Below are positions 1-9,636 of a DNA stretch of 64,000 nucleotides, piece after piece. The notes below the pieces were generated by a model. It did not search any database and had not been told where the DNA came from. It was given only the letters and a program-made list of their open reading frames with translations. Each line of letters starts with the position of its first letter. Positions within the stretch are counted from its first letter, which is position 1. Source of the stretch: Leeuwenhoekiella nanhaiensis (lineage in GTDB: Bacteria > Bacteroidota > Bacteroidia > Flavobacteriales > Flavobacteriaceae); assembly GCF_002744755.1 (NCBI RefSeq), contig NZ_KZ319293.1, positions 153,613 to 217,612 on the forward strand. Reading direction: 5' to 3'. A program made the position numbers and the translations under genes.

Positions 1-671
1 TTGTTTTGCAGTACAACATCTCGGCATACAACGCCGGCGGATTTTGTGAGATTTTGGGTAATAACTACAACTGTTCCTACCGTTTTAACCTCAGCATTAA
101 TGACGGTAATCGTACCAAAGGTAAAGACGGCGCTTTTCAGGAAGGTAAGATCTTTTGGCTGAGTGGTTATCAAGGAACCAGCAAAAAACGAAAAGGCCCG
201 GTTAACACCTACTTCTACAACAATACGATTTACAGCGATGGCTCCTACGAGCCCAAAGTGGCGATCGAAAGAACAAGCAGTGGAATTCTGATTGCCAATA
301 ATATTTTCTGCATCAATGGCGAAACCAAACTGGTTCTCGGGGATCAATACCGTCCTGAGATTGAAGATTCACAAATCGCATCTAATGTAGTTTTTGAAAA
401 CAACCTGTTCTGGAATTCCAAAAGCTGGCCTGCAGAACTAAGCCTTCAGGATACCAACCCGAAATATGGCGATCCGGTTTTTAAAAATCCGGGTGGGCTG
501 AATGCCTCAGATTATATCCCTTTAGACTCAAGCCTGATTAATACAGGAATTAACATACCTCAGCTCCCCGAAGATACTCAAAGTTTGCCAGGAGGTCTTC
601 AAATGTCTCAAGATCTTTTAGGAAAAACCAGCAAAGACGCTGTATTTCTGGGAGCTATCAAACCCGAATAG
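1..671 (+). CDS. Right-handed beta-helix repeat protein, C-terminal part (5' end outside window)
   Basis: The reading frame is open from the first base, and the codon before the first possible TTG start is also coding, so I read this as the end of a longer gene cut by the window edge. About 220 residues are visible. They contain short, Asn-rich, regularly spaced strands such as NNTIY, NNIF and ENNLFW, which is the pattern of parallel beta-helix (pectate-lyase-like) proteins of glycan-utilisation loci. The C-terminus ends in a Pro/Gly-rich segment without a type 9 sorting domain. It precedes the sialate O-acetylesterase on the same strand by 46 bases and may be co-transcribed with it. The catalytic activity cannot be told from this part; polysaccharide lyases and several glycosidase families share the fold. 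Confidence 0.6.
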   Translation, partial: VLQYNISAYNAGGFCEILGNNYNCSYRFNLSINDGNRTKGKDGAFQEGKIFWLSGYQGTSKKRKGPVNTYFYNNTIYSDGSYEPKVAIERTSSGILIANNIFCINGETKLVLGDQYRPEIEDSQIASNVVFENNLFWNSKSWPAELSLQDTNPKYGDPVFKNPGGLNASDYIPLDSSLINTGINIPQLPEDTQSLPGGLQMSQDLLGKTSKDAVFLGAIKPE

Positions 672-717
672 TTTCGGCCAACCTATAAATCACCCCTGCT
701 TTTAATGACAAGTACTT

Positions 718-2136
718 ATGAAAAAACTAGTTCTCCTCACATTTGTTTTACTACTGAAAAGCTCCTTCTGTTTTTCCAAAATCATCCTGCCTCAGGTGCT
801 TTCAGATCATATGGTGTTACAGCAAGATACGGAAGTGAAAATTTGGGGCTGGACGACCAATACTTCCGAGAAAATTGAAGTCTGGGGTTCCTGGAATACG
901 GATACGGTAAGCACACTTGCAGACAAAGGCCGCTGGATGGTAAGACTTAAAACACCCGCGTACGGTGGGCCCTTCACACTTCACATCAGGGGTCATGAAA
1001 AACTGCAAATTAATGATGTTTATATTGGGGAGGTCTGGCTTGCTTCGGGCCAAAGCAATATGCAAATGCCACTTGATTCGGTTTCTAAGGGCTATCGTGG
1101 AGTAACGCATTTTCGCAACGAACTGCAAAAAGCAAATTACCCGAAGATTCGGTTTTTTGATGTATATCGAAAAATGGCGGAAACCCCTCAGGACGATACC
1201 CCGGGAGTCTGGATTGTATGTACACCTGAAAATGCCCGAAATTTTTCCGCAGTGGCTTACTTTTTTGCGGAACAATTGCATCTGAATTTAGAGGTACCTA
1301 TTGGGATTTTGCACAGCAGCTGGGGCGGCACCAATGCCGAAACCTGGGTTCGTAAAGACTTTATAATCAGCGATTCGATCCTGAATACCCATAAGCTGCA
1401 GCGCGAAGGAAGAGCCCGGCCTACAGAGCCAGGACTGGCTTTTAACGCGATGATTGCACCACTGCAGAATTACAGCATTCAGGGAGTGATTTGGTATCAG
1501 GGCGAGGCCAATATTGAAAATTACCAGATCTATCATCCTTTGATGCAAAAACTGATCAACAGCTGGCGTAACCAGTGGGAAATCGATTTTCCATTTTATT
1601 TTACCCAAATTGCTCCCTTTTCTTACAGAAAACGCACAAAACCTCCCTATTTACGGGAAGCACAACTTCAGGCTTTAGACATTTCACTTACCGGTATGGC
1701 TATAACCAATGATGTGGGTGAAGCCGGTGATATACACCCCCGAAACAAACGCCCGGTAGGAGAACGTCTTGCCAAACTGGCCTTGTCGCGAACCTACAAC
1801 AGAACTGCGGTAAATGACATGGGTCCCGTTCCGGATACCGTAATCTTTAAAAAAGGAAAGGCTTATGTTTCATTTAAATATGCTTCAGGCGGTCTTACAG
1901 GCAGGGTCAACGAGACCAGTTCTATCAAACTGGCAGGAGCTGATCGCAAATTCTACCCGGCTCAGGCACAAATCAAAGATTCCATTTTAATTGTGCAAAG
2001 CGAAAAGGTTCAGGAACCGGTTGCTTTACGGGTGGGTTTTGATAATCTGGGAGAAGTTAAAATAATTAATACCGAAGGCATTCCCGCCTCGCCTTTTAGA
2101 ACCGATGACTGGCCTTTAATTGAGGTGGAAGATTAA
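718..2136 (+). CDS. Sialate O-acetylesterase family protein (SGNH hydrolase)
   Basis: A 472-residue exported esterase of the sialate O-acetylesterase family, which removes O-acetyl groups from sialic acids or other acetylated sugars. Residues 1-20 form a signal peptide. The family opening LPQVLSDHMVLQQ follows at about 24-36, the nucleophile block GQSNM at 111-115 (Ser113), the GVIWYQGE block at 256-263, and the Asp/His pair in DIHP at 338-341. The length is normal for the family. The ATG at 718 begins the signal peptide directly. It converges on the GH128 gene and shares a strong bidirectional terminator with it. In this context it would deacetylate glycans before the exo-glycosidases act; acetylated sialic acid as the actual substrate is inferred from the family name only. 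Confidence 0.88.
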   Translation: MKKLVLLTFVLLLKSSFCFSKIILPQVLSDHMVLQQDTEVKIWGWTTNTSEKIEVWGSWNTDTVSTLADKGRWMVRLKTPAYGGPFTLHIRGHEKLQINDVYIGEVWLASGQSNMQMPLDSVSKGYRGVTHFRNELQKANYPKIRFFDVYRKMAETPQDDTPGVWIVCTPENARNFSAVAYFFAEQLHLNLEVPIGILHSSWGGTNAETWVRKDFIISDSILNTHKLQREGRARPTEPGLAFNAMIAPLQNYSIQGVIWYQGEANIENYQIYHPLMQKLINSWRNQWEIDFPFYFTQIAPFSYRKRTKPPYLREAQLQALDISLTGMAITNDVGEAGDIHPRNKRPVGERLAKLALSRTYNRTAVNDMGPVPDTVIFKKGKAYVSFKYASGGLTGRVNETSSIKLAGADRKFYPAQAQIKDSILIVQSEKVQEPVALRVGFDNLGEVKIINTEGIPASPFRTDDWPLIEVED

Positions 2137-2194
2137 CTAAATGAGCTTAACTAAAAAGGTTAAAAGTTTTCTATAGGCTACCCTTCTAAAAACT

Positions 2195-2233
2195 AAAAAC
2201 CGGTTCTAAAACTTATGTTTAGAACCGGTTTTT
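2195..2233. terminator. Strong bidirectional intrinsic terminator
   Basis: A perfect 16-base inverted repeat (AAAAACCGGTTCTAAA at 2195-2210 and its complement at 2218-2233) encloses a 7-base loop. Its A/T ends give a T-run on both strands. It lies between the convergent stop codons of the O-acetylesterase (plus) and the GH128 gene (minus), as expected of a shared terminator. Confidence 0.9.
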
Positions 2234-2254
2234 GCTTTGATAATAAGCTAAGAC

Positions 2255-5200
2255 TTACTGAATCACAAATCGCTTAACGAGTTGATCTTTTTCAGTAGAT
2301 ACCCTTAACAAATACATTCCCGAGGCAAACTGAGATGCCTGTAAGCCCAAATTGTTAGCACTCTTGTTCTCTTCCTTATACAGCAGCCTTCCGGAAACGT
2401 CTAAAACCTCCAGTTTTACAGCCGAATCCCAGGTTACCGGCAACTGAATACGAAGTAAAGCACCACTTCTCAACGGATTGGGATATATTCTGAACTCTGA
2501 ATTGAGTATCGCTGCTTCAGGAGTTTCGAAAGTTGATGCAACGGCTGGTGCAGTGGTTTTCCCTGCCTTTGATTTGGATATCGCCGAAGCACTTGCCTCT
2601 ATCAGCCTGATGCTTATTTTATCAATTAATGGAGCTACAACACCTGCATTTACGAGACTTATACGATTAACACCGGCATTAAGGCTTACACGATGCACCA
2701 GTTGGCTAGGCTGCCCGCCATTAAAGCACCATTCTCCGGAATCTGCAAAATCAAGCGATTCAACCTGACCGTCATTGAGTTTAAGGCCCATAGATCTGGG
2801 CACAGCACTTACGTAATCGATTTTCAAATCATACTCCCCGGCCTGTGTAGTGGTTATGTTTTCAAAAACGATAGCGTTTCCATTAAATTCACGCGTATTT
2901 ACATAAGCTCCCTGCGAAGCGGCATCGCAATATTGTACAAAACTGCCTCCGGTAAGTCTCGCGTCTTCGGCTTCCAGCTCATAAATCAGTTCTTTTACTA
3001 CAACAATTTTATCGAAGAAGGGAGCATCACCTGAAGCACCGGTTAGCTCAATACTATTTTCACCGGCTACAAGATTAATTTCCACCTCATAAACAGCGGG
3101 CACTCCACTTTCAAAGCACCATAAGCCTGATGACGGGATGGGGCGGTTACCCAAATTTTCTTCATTGACCCGCAGTCCAAAATTGCGGATGTTTTTACTC
3201 ATATAATGTACCTTGAGTGTATAGGTCCCTCCCTGAGCCACGGCAATGCCTTCAAAACGAATGCGGTTAGAATTGAATGCAGCCGGGCGTACCTGCTGCC
3301 CATTTGATGAACTTTCACAATTCTGAAACGCTGCATTCCCAATGATAATCGCATCTTCTGCCTCAAATTCTAATGCCGTATTTGGAAACAAAACATCGGG
3401 ATCAACGGTAGCGGGATTCTGATTGAAACCGGCAAGTGCGATACGGTCTAATTTGGTTCCCGCTTCGGCATAAGCAACACTTATCTGATGATTCCCCGCG
3501 GTTAAGAAATAGCTCAAAGCCTGTTCTTCATCTGCTATCGCATTGTAAACCTTACTCCATTTCCACATAAACGCACTGGCTTTGAGTCCGTCCCATTTTA
3601 AGAAGGGACCGTTGTCTACGCTTACCCAGAATGCGTCAGAAGCTTCGGTGAGCGCCTGTACCTTACCCCAAAGATTAAAACGACCTGCTTCGGTCACATC
3701 GATCTCAAAAACAGCCAATCCCGTTCCTGCCGGAGGAGTACTCGCTGCATTCAAATTACTTTCTATATATGCCTGGTTTATTGCTGTGGTGCTGGTTTTA
3801 ACAGTCCAGTCGCTTCCCAAACTGGCCTGTTCGGCTTCCGCAAAATACATGGCTGTGGTTTCGGTAGCTCCCCAACGCTCTTCAGCAGGTACACAGGTAT
3901 CTGCTGCTGCACCAGCAAAATCAATAGTCTCACTGCCCGTAGTAAGTGCGATTCCATCAATAAGCATACGCTCATTAGCCGGTTCCAGGGTAATTCTGTG
4001 TGTGCCCGCAGTGAGATCAACAAAACGGGGAAGTTGTTCCCAGTCAAAGTGCGCATTGCGTAAACCGCTTATATTTTCGGCTACTTCGGCCTCATCAATG
4101 TACATACGCACGCCGGTATTTGCAGCATTTGAAGACTTATATCGCAACCAGATCCGGTAGCTTTGTGCCTCGGGGATGCTGATGTCAAAATGCAGCTGTT
4201 TAGCCAATACTGTAGCACCTTCGCGACCGGAATCTAACTTAAGATAATATCCGTTTGAGGCATTGGTATCTTCAACAACTACTAATTGATTGCCGATGTA
4301 CGAGGTGCATTCGGCTTCATAAACCAAAATGACCGGCTCCTGCTCCTCAAAATTAAGATCTAGACCCTCAAGATTATTTGGTGCTGCATAGGTAGCAACT
4401 GCGATTGACGGGCTCGAAATATGATCCCGGTAGAGCAATCCTATATTGGTTAAATTACCAGCCTCATCCTGATAATTTGCAGATTCTACAGGATTGCTAG
4501 ACAGGTTTGAATTGGGTTGAAAGTAGGCGTAGCGCTCTACATAATCAAGACTTTCGAGATAGGGCAAAGCCAAACGTAAAAATGCATCCTGAATCGAATT
4601 GGTTCGGTTGGGATTGGCATTAAACTCGGTGATCCAGATGGGTAATTGATACGCATCGTGAACCCGTTTTAAGTAAGCTTTAAATCGGTTAAAAATATCC
4701 TGAGCTGAAGCGTTTGGCGTGTTTTGGGGATTGCTGGCCCAGTCATACCAATGCACAGCAACATAGTCAAAACGAATGTTTTGGGCAGTAGCAAGCTCGC
4801 TGAATTCAGCCAGCCAGCCAAACGGACCGTTCTCACGAGGTGCAGGCGTGCCTATACGCAAGCCGGTTTTCATCAGGTTTTCAAAATACGCCACTGCAAC
4901 TTCTGGCTCGCAGAGGTTATTAAATTGCCCCGATTGATCCTCGCAGTTGTCAGACTCGTTAAAACCAAGAATGTGGTTCACTTCGGCCTTGGCGGTCATA
5001 CGTTTAACCGCATCTGCCGTAGCGCCACTCGCTCCCCAGGCCATTGGGACGTACTTATAATTTGTTTGGGTTTCCTGATTGTTATTCCAGTTGTAAAACC
5101 AGCCTGCATTTACAACTGCTATATTACCGCCGGTACCTTTCTTAACAATCCACTCCCAGGGAAGTACCCGAATAAAACTTACCGTATTATTAAGAGCAGC

Positions 5201-6127
5201 AGGCAACTCTTCAACGATTAAATCTTCTTCGGAAGCGATATACACTTTACTCATACTCGTACCATTTTCCTGAACCGCTATGGTAACCTGATAACCTCTT
5301 TTAAGCACAAAAGAAGAAATACTGTTATCCAGACCACCGGGAATTGCCGCGCCCGAATGTATTTGGAACGGTTTTACGGTAGCCGAATTACCACTAAGAC
5401 CCGAACCCTCAAAAATCTCGAGCGGCTCATAAGCATCATCCTGCTGACGCAATAAAGTACCCTGCTGATAGTATTGATCTAATCTGAAATTGGCTTTATA
5501 AACACCCGGAAGATCGGCTACATAAATCTGATTTAGCGCTTCAGCCTCCAGCATTATCGGATCATTTTTAATAAAATATACCCAGCTTTCCGAATCAAGC
5601 AGGTTAAAGCGCGACTGAAGTAAAGACTCCTGCTTTACGTTGAATTTTACAGTGCTTCGGTTATCAAGACTTAGTACCCCGTTTGACCACTGCCCGTTAA
5701 CATTTAAATCGCTTTGCGATACCGTCAAGCCTTTGGTATCACAGCTAAAATGAATAGCTCCGCTTACCTGAATCTGAGCCCCTGAGGCATACAGATTGTA
5801 AGCGATGGGAAGACCGGGCTCGATCGTTCCGGCAGCGGGGTGTTTATCAGAACCCGGATCATGATCTCCCAGACAGATTTGATAATCCTCTTTGTTGGCC
5901 CCAGGTAAACAACGGTGATTTTCAATAGGATCTGACGGGTTAATGGGTTTCTGTTTTGCTATTCTCCAGTTATTTTCATTGAAAAAGTCCTGATTTTCCT
6001 CACCTGTCCAGTACAGGTACTGCGCAGTTTGATTGCAGTTGTAATCGTCTGCAGGAGGTGCGCCTGCAAATAGGAATTGCCCTAAAAAGCAATTCAGGCA
6101 AAATAAGAGAAGGTAATTTTTTTTCAT
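2255..6127 (-). CDS. Secreted multimodular GH128-type glycosidase with four carbohydrate-binding modules and type 9 sorting domain
   Basis: A 1290-residue secreted enzyme. After a signal peptide (about 1-21) comes a roughly 300-residue beta-rich region. A glycosyl-hydrolase catalytic core of the GH128/PF11790 type follows at about 325-575. Its hallmarks are LGFNESD (Glu391, probable acid/base), AVHWYDW (457-463) and WITEFN (Glu501, probable nucleophile). GH128 members cleave beta-1,3-glucans; the specificity here is inferred. Four beta-sandwich carbohydrate-binding modules of CBM6/35-like appearance follow at about 600-730, 758-900, 918-1047 and 1048-1178. The last two resemble each other, each with an EAEDA start and a WCF motif. 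Residues 1213-1290 are a type A C-terminal sorting domain (YPNP...GMYLLRV) directing secretion and surface attachment through the type 9 system. It is the last gene of the minus-strand series here. Confidence 0.82.
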   Translation of the reverse strand: MKKNYLLLFCLNCFLGQFLFAGAPPADDYNCNQTAQYLYWTGEENQDFFNENNWRIAKQKPINPSDPIENHRCLPGANKEDYQICLGDHDPGSDKHPAAGTIEPGLPIAYNLYASGAQIQVSGAIHFSCDTKGLTVSQSDLNVNGQWSNGVLSLDNRSTVKFNVKQESLLQSRFNLLDSESWVYFIKNDPIMLEAEALNQIYVADLPGVYKANFRLDQYYQQGTLLRQQDDAYEPLEIFEGSGLSGNSATVKPFQIHSGAAIPGGLDNSISSFVLKRGYQVTIAVQENGTSMSKVYIASEEDLIVEELPAALNNTVSFIRVLPWEWIVKKGTGGNIAVVNAGWFYNWNNNQETQTNYKYVPMAWGASGATADAVKRMTAKAEVNHILGFNESDNCEDQSGQFNNLCEPEVAVAYFENLMKTGLRIGTPAPRENGPFGWLAEFSELATAQNIRFDYVAVHWYDWASNPQNTPNASAQDIFNRFKAYLKRVHDAYQLPIWITEFNANPNRTNSIQDAFLRLALPYLESLDYVERYAYFQPNSNLSSNPVESANYQDEAGNLTNIGLLYRDHISSPSIAVATYAAPNNLEGLDLNFEEQEPVILVYEAECTSYIGNQLVVVEDTNASNGYYLKLDSGREGATVLAKQLHFDISIPEAQSYRIWLRYKSSNAANTGVRMYIDEAEVAENISGLRNAHFDWEQLPRFVDLTAGTHRITLEPANERMLIDGIALTTGSETIDFAGAAADTCVPAEERWGATETTAMYFAEAEQASLGSDWTVKTSTTAINQAYIESNLNAASTPPAGTGLAVFEIDVTEAGRFNLWGKVQALTEASDAFWVSVDNGPFLKWDGLKASAFMWKWSKVYNAIADEEQALSYFLTAGNHQISVAYAEAGTKLDRIALAGFNQNPATVDPDVLFPNTALEFEAEDAIIIGNAAFQNCESSSNGQQVRPAAFNSNRIRFEGIAVAQGGTYTLKVHYMSKNIRNFGLRVNEENLGNRPIPSSGLWCFESGVPAVYEVEINLVAGENSIELTGASGDAPFFDKIVVVKELIYELEAEDARLTGGSFVQYCDAASQGAYVNTREFNGNAIVFENITTTQAGEYDLKIDYVSAVPRSMGLKLNDGQVESLDFADSGEWCFNGGQPSQLVHRVSLNAGVNRISLVNAGVVAPLIDKISIRLIEASASAISKSKAGKTTAPAVASTFETPEAAILNSEFRIYPNPLRSGALLRIQLPVTWDSAVKLEVLDVSGRLLYKEENKSANNLGLQASQFASGMYLLRVSTEKDQLVKRFVIQ

Positions 6128-6193
6128 CTTCGGAATTATTTAGGATTAGTGTTGGTGAAATTGCCCCGATTTTGTCTCTAGTTCCTAAAAACA

Positions 6194-6227
6194 AAATCTG
6201 CCTAAAACTAGGGTTTCAGGCAGATTT
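6194..6227 (-). terminator. Intrinsic terminator after the sulfatase
   Basis: Inverted repeat AAATCTGCCT / AGGCAGATTT with a partly self-complementary 14-base middle. On the minus strand it is followed by a TTTTGTTTTT run. It lies about 70 bases after the stop codon of the sulfatase that ends at 6294 and upstream of the GH128 gene, so the GH128 gene probably has its own promoter in the 70 bases that remain. Confidence 0.8.
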
Positions 6228-6293
6228 GTTCTGGTTTAAATCATTCAACACGAGGGATATATCATTCATTCCCCAATCATTGCTGAAAAATTC

Positions 6294-7730
6294 CTAATCC
6301 TGATTTATGCGAATCCGATTTTTCTTGAAGGCATCACTGTGAATGTCCTCGTAAAGCGGTTGTTTATTTTCCATGAGACTTTTCTGAATTTCATACGTGA
6401 CATCCATCCACTCATCTCCTTCGTCCCAAAGCGGAGCAACAAGGGTTTCTTCCCAGTTGTGGTAGGCCTCTTCCAGTTCATTGAGCATTGCCAAATTAGA
6501 ACCAGCCAGATTCTCTGTTTCCTGAATGTTTTCGTCAAGATTATACAGCACCGTCTCTACACCTTCAAGCCTCACGGTTTTGAATGCGCCCACACGTGCC
6601 GCAGACTCCTCCAGTTTTCGCCAGAATAATTGCTGATGTGGGTCTCCCTGTAGTTCCCCGGTTAGATAGGGCAATAGATCAACTCCGTCAAGCTGAAGGT
6701 CTTTCGGTATTTTAAGAGATGCAGCAGCTGCCGAGGTTTTAAAAATATCGAGCGAAGAGCTGAGTCCGTCAAAAGTTTTACCCGGCTCTATCTTTGAGGG
6801 ATAACTCAGAATAAAAGGAACCCGGTGCCCACCTTCAAAGTGATTGCCTTTCCATCCTTTGAGCACACCGTTTTCAGACTGGTTGTTATTAGCCCCACCA
6901 TTATCGCTTAAAAAGTAAATCAGCGTATTTTGACGCAGTCCTAAAGCCTCTAATTTATCGAGAAGCTTACCTACATTTTGATCTAATGACCAGGTCATAG
7001 CGGCTAAATCCTGACGGGGATGGTTCCTGTATTTTTCCAGATCTTCCGGTTTCGCTTCCATTGGAGTATGCACCGCGTTGTAGGCCAAGTACATAAAAAA
7101 CGACGTCTCTTTTGACTCTTCAACAAATCGTACACTTTGGTCCCCTAAAACATCGGTGAGATAGCCTTCAAAAACCACCCGCTCCCCGTTGTGCTGAAGC
7201 ATATTTTTTTCGCCCGGATCTTTAAGCGGAAAATACGACCTGCTTCCGCTTAAAAAACCATAGAATTCATCAAAGCCTCTTTGATTGGGATGATCTGATT
7301 CTTCTTCACCTAAATGCCACTTGCCCAACGCGTAGGTCGTATAACCATTGTCCTGAAAAACATCAGCCATAGTAAATACCTCATCACTGAGGCCAATGCC
7401 ACCGGTATTATTAGCCTCAAAACCAAAGCGTTGCTGGTATTTACCCGTCATAAGCCCGGCACGGGATGGTGCGCATACGGTAGCGCTCACGTGGGCATCG
7501 GTAAACACAGCGCCACTTGCCGCCAGCTCATCAATACGCGGAGTTTCTAAATCTTCAGAACCCATAAATCCGAAATCGGCATAACCTGCATCATCAATGA
7601 GGATGACAATGACATTAGGTGGAGCAGGGCTTTCGGTGATAGGTGTATTTTGCTGCTTTTCGGTTTGTGTTTTGCAGGAAGTATGAAACACGCAAATAGC
7701 CAAAAAACAGGTAATCGAAAGGGTTTTCAT
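6294..7730 (-). CDS. Sulfatase (family S1, cysteine type), lipoprotein
   Basis: A 478-residue type I sulfatase that would hydrolyse sulfate esters on a glycan. The N-terminus has a lipoprotein signal with the lipobox ending at Cys19. The core opens with PNVIVILIDDAGY (metal-binding Asp46/Asp47). The signature CAPSR at 86-90 carries the Cys86 that must be converted to formylglycine. GKWHLG at 136-141 supplies the Lys/His pair, and DNGG farther on is the second metal motif. No maturase for formylglycine formation lies in the window. It stands between another sulfatase and the GH128 gene on the same strand, followed by a terminator. Substrate sugar and position cannot be told from sequence alone; sulfated fucose, galactose or GlcNAc are candidates given the neighbours. 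Confidence 0.9.
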   Translation of the reverse strand: MKTLSITCFLAICVFHTSCKTQTEKQQNTPITESPAPPNVIVILIDDAGYADFGFMGSEDLETPRIDELAASGAVFTDAHVSATVCAPSRAGLMTGKYQQRFGFEANNTGGIGLSDEVFTMADVFQDNGYTTYALGKWHLGEEESDHPNQRGFDEFYGFLSGSRSYFPLKDPGEKNMLQHNGERVVFEGYLTDVLGDQSVRFVEESKETSFFMYLAYNAVHTPMEAKPEDLEKYRNHPRQDLAAMTWSLDQNVGKLLDKLEALGLRQNTLIYFLSDNGGANNNQSENGVLKGWKGNHFEGGHRVPFILSYPSKIEPGKTFDGLSSSLDIFKTSAAAASLKIPKDLQLDGVDLLPYLTGELQGDPHQQLFWRKLEESAARVGAFKTVRLEGVETVLYNLDENIQETENLAGSNLAMLNELEEAYHNWEETLVAPLWDEGDEWMDVTYEIQKSLMENKQPLYEDIHSDAFKKNRIRINQD

Positions 7731-7851
7731 AATAGTTTGAGATACGTTTGGTGTCTAAGTAAGTATTTAAAAGAATCAGAGTAAAAACGGTTTACTTTCC
7801 AATTTCAGAACGGGAAAGCTTAGGGAACCCTCCCGAATTACCTGAAAAAAA

Positions 7852-9432
7852 TTAATCACGCGTTATTTTACTTCCCCACCAGGTTGGATTAGGAGTATAG
7901 GTTTTAGATAACATCTGAAGACGTTGCTCTTCCAGTTTTGGCAGCAGCACTTCTAATCGCTCCCGATCAAGTTCATTGCGTTTATGTTGATCAAACTGCG
8001 GGTCTTTCTGAGGCCGAAGCGCGTTGGTTTCTTCGAGAAAAGCCATCAATTCTTCCTTTAGTTCACGAGTCCGTTCAGGTTCAACTGCGGAAAGATCCCG
8101 TTGTTCACGGGAATCATCTTCCAGATTATACAATTCGTCGTGATCATCTTCCCAATAGTGAATAAGCTTGTACGCTCCTCTTCGAATTATAGATGAAGGC
8201 AGACCTCCCTGATTACCGTAATGCGGATAGTGCCAAAACAGCGCTCGCTCCTCAAAATTCTCGCCTTCTATGAGCGGTCTCAAACTTTTACCATCAACTG
8301 CCTGCTGTGGGATTTGAGGTATGCCTGCATAATCGAGCAGCGTAGGATAAAAGTCAGTCCCCGTAACCGGAACATCAGAACTTTTTACGGCGTTATAGTT
8401 CCTGGGCAATTTGATGAAAAATGGCTCTCTGATACCTCCCTCCCATTGATAGCCTTTACCACCCCGCAAGGGAAGATTTGAAGTTGAAAAAGCATCGCCG
8501 GAAGCCACACCTCCATTATCTGAGGTAAATATGATAATGGTATTTTCATATAATCCGCTTTGCTTCAGCTGCTCGATAACCAAACAAACCGCATCGTCCA
8601 TTTGCTCTACGAGGCCTGCATAAACCGGATTATCCTGTTCTGTACGAATGGGCAGCATTTGCTCCATTACAAAAGCGCTTTGAGAAATCCCCAGCGAATC
8701 TGCCTTATTTCGATATTTAGCCCATTTTTGCTCTGTGGTTTGAATTGGTCCGTGCACGGCATAAAAGGAAAGCATGGCAAAAAAAGGAGTGTCAGTATGC
8801 CCGGCAATAAATTGCGAAGTTTCTTTAGCCAGACGCAGGGAAAGATTCTCTCCCGGTTCTGTATTCGGGAGTTTGGGATTATCCCAGGGAGAAAAATATC
8901 CTCCTTTGGGGCTGCCTACTTCCCAGCCTCCTTGGTTAATATCGTATCCATTTGTTTCAGGGGAAGAATCACCATCGCCCAGGTGCCATTTACCGGCAAA
9001 AAAAGTAGCATAGCCACCGGCCTTTAAAGCTTCAGGTAGTGTGATTGCCTGCTGCGGCAACTGATGCCTGTAAGTTGGAGGAAGTGTTTTGTCATATCGG
9101 TTTAAATCACGCCAGGCTTCGCCTTCAGGTGCTCCTATCCAATCTGTAATTCCGTGACGGGCGGTAAACTGCCCCAGCATAATACTGGCCCGCGATGGAC
9201 TGCAAACCCGACTGGCGGCATAACCCTGAGTAAAAACGGTTCCTTCGTTAGCAATGCGGTCAATATTGGGGGTCTCATAATACCGGCTACCCGTAATGCT
9301 CAGGTCGTGATAGCCCAAATCATCTGCAAGAATGAAAAGAATGTTGGGACGCGAAGAAGAATCAGGGGTTTGGCCTTCCAGAAAATTTGAAAAACCCAGA
9401 AGGAATATCCAAAATAATAGTGGTCTAAACAT
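7852..9432 (-). CDS. Sulfatase (family S1, cysteine type)
   Basis: A 526-residue exported type I sulfatase, distinct from its downstream neighbour. A signal peptide covers about residues 1-20. RPNILFILADDLGYHD supplies metal ligands Asp37/Asp38. CSPSR at 77-81 carries the formylglycine Cys77, followed by GKWHLGDG and TSDNGG further along. The insertion after the signature (WIGAPEGEAW) and the long polar C-terminus set it apart from the sulfatase ending at 6294, so the two probably remove sulfate from different positions. The gap to the next sulfatase is 121 bases and holds only a weak inverted repeat without a T-run, so co-transcription is possible. Maturation depends on an enzyme encoded elsewhere. 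Confidence 0.9.
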   Translation of the reverse strand: MFRPLLFWIFLLGFSNFLEGQTPDSSSRPNILFILADDLGYHDLSITGSRYYETPNIDRIANEGTVFTQGYAASRVCSPSRASIMLGQFTARHGITDWIGAPEGEAWRDLNRYDKTLPPTYRHQLPQQAITLPEALKAGGYATFFAGKWHLGDGDSSPETNGYDINQGGWEVGSPKGGYFSPWDNPKLPNTEPGENLSLRLAKETSQFIAGHTDTPFFAMLSFYAVHGPIQTTEQKWAKYRNKADSLGISQSAFVMEQMLPIRTEQDNPVYAGLVEQMDDAVCLVIEQLKQSGLYENTIIIFTSDNGGVASGDAFSTSNLPLRGGKGYQWEGGIREPFFIKLPRNYNAVKSSDVPVTGTDFYPTLLDYAGIPQIPQQAVDGKSLRPLIEGENFEERALFWHYPHYGNQGGLPSSIIRRGAYKLIHYWEDDHDELYNLEDDSREQRDLSAVEPERTRELKEELMAFLEETNALRPQKDPQFDQHKRNELDRERLEVLLPKLEEQRLQMLSKTYTPNPTWWGSKITRD

Positions 9433-9636
9433 AGTCCCAAATTAACTTAGATCTATTGTGCACAGGGGGTACTTCAAATTCAAACAACAGGTTAAATGAG
9501 TCAGAAGACGCTATCACCCACCGAAAATATATAAACTATCGGAATTCGTTTTTTAGAATAAAGATCAGAAAGGCATCTTCCACAAAAAACACACTCTTGA
9601 TCCTGACCGTTCAGCTACCGCGCGATGCAGTAAAAC
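9433..9636. other. Intergenic spacer, nothing recognised
   Basis: These 204 bases between the sulfatase start and the stop of the small helical protein contain no supported gene, no stem-loop with a T-run and no clear TAnnTTTG box on either strand. The sulfatase promoter should lie here. Confidence 0.4.

Noticed and set aside
3582..4160. Open frame of 192 codons opposite the GH128 gene
   Set aside because: It is an antisense shadow of a strongly supported coding region, of unlikely composition and with no start signal.
7731..7851. Terminator between the two sulfatase genes
   Set aside because: A CGGGA/TCCCG stem can be drawn on the minus strand, but the loop is long and no T-run follows.
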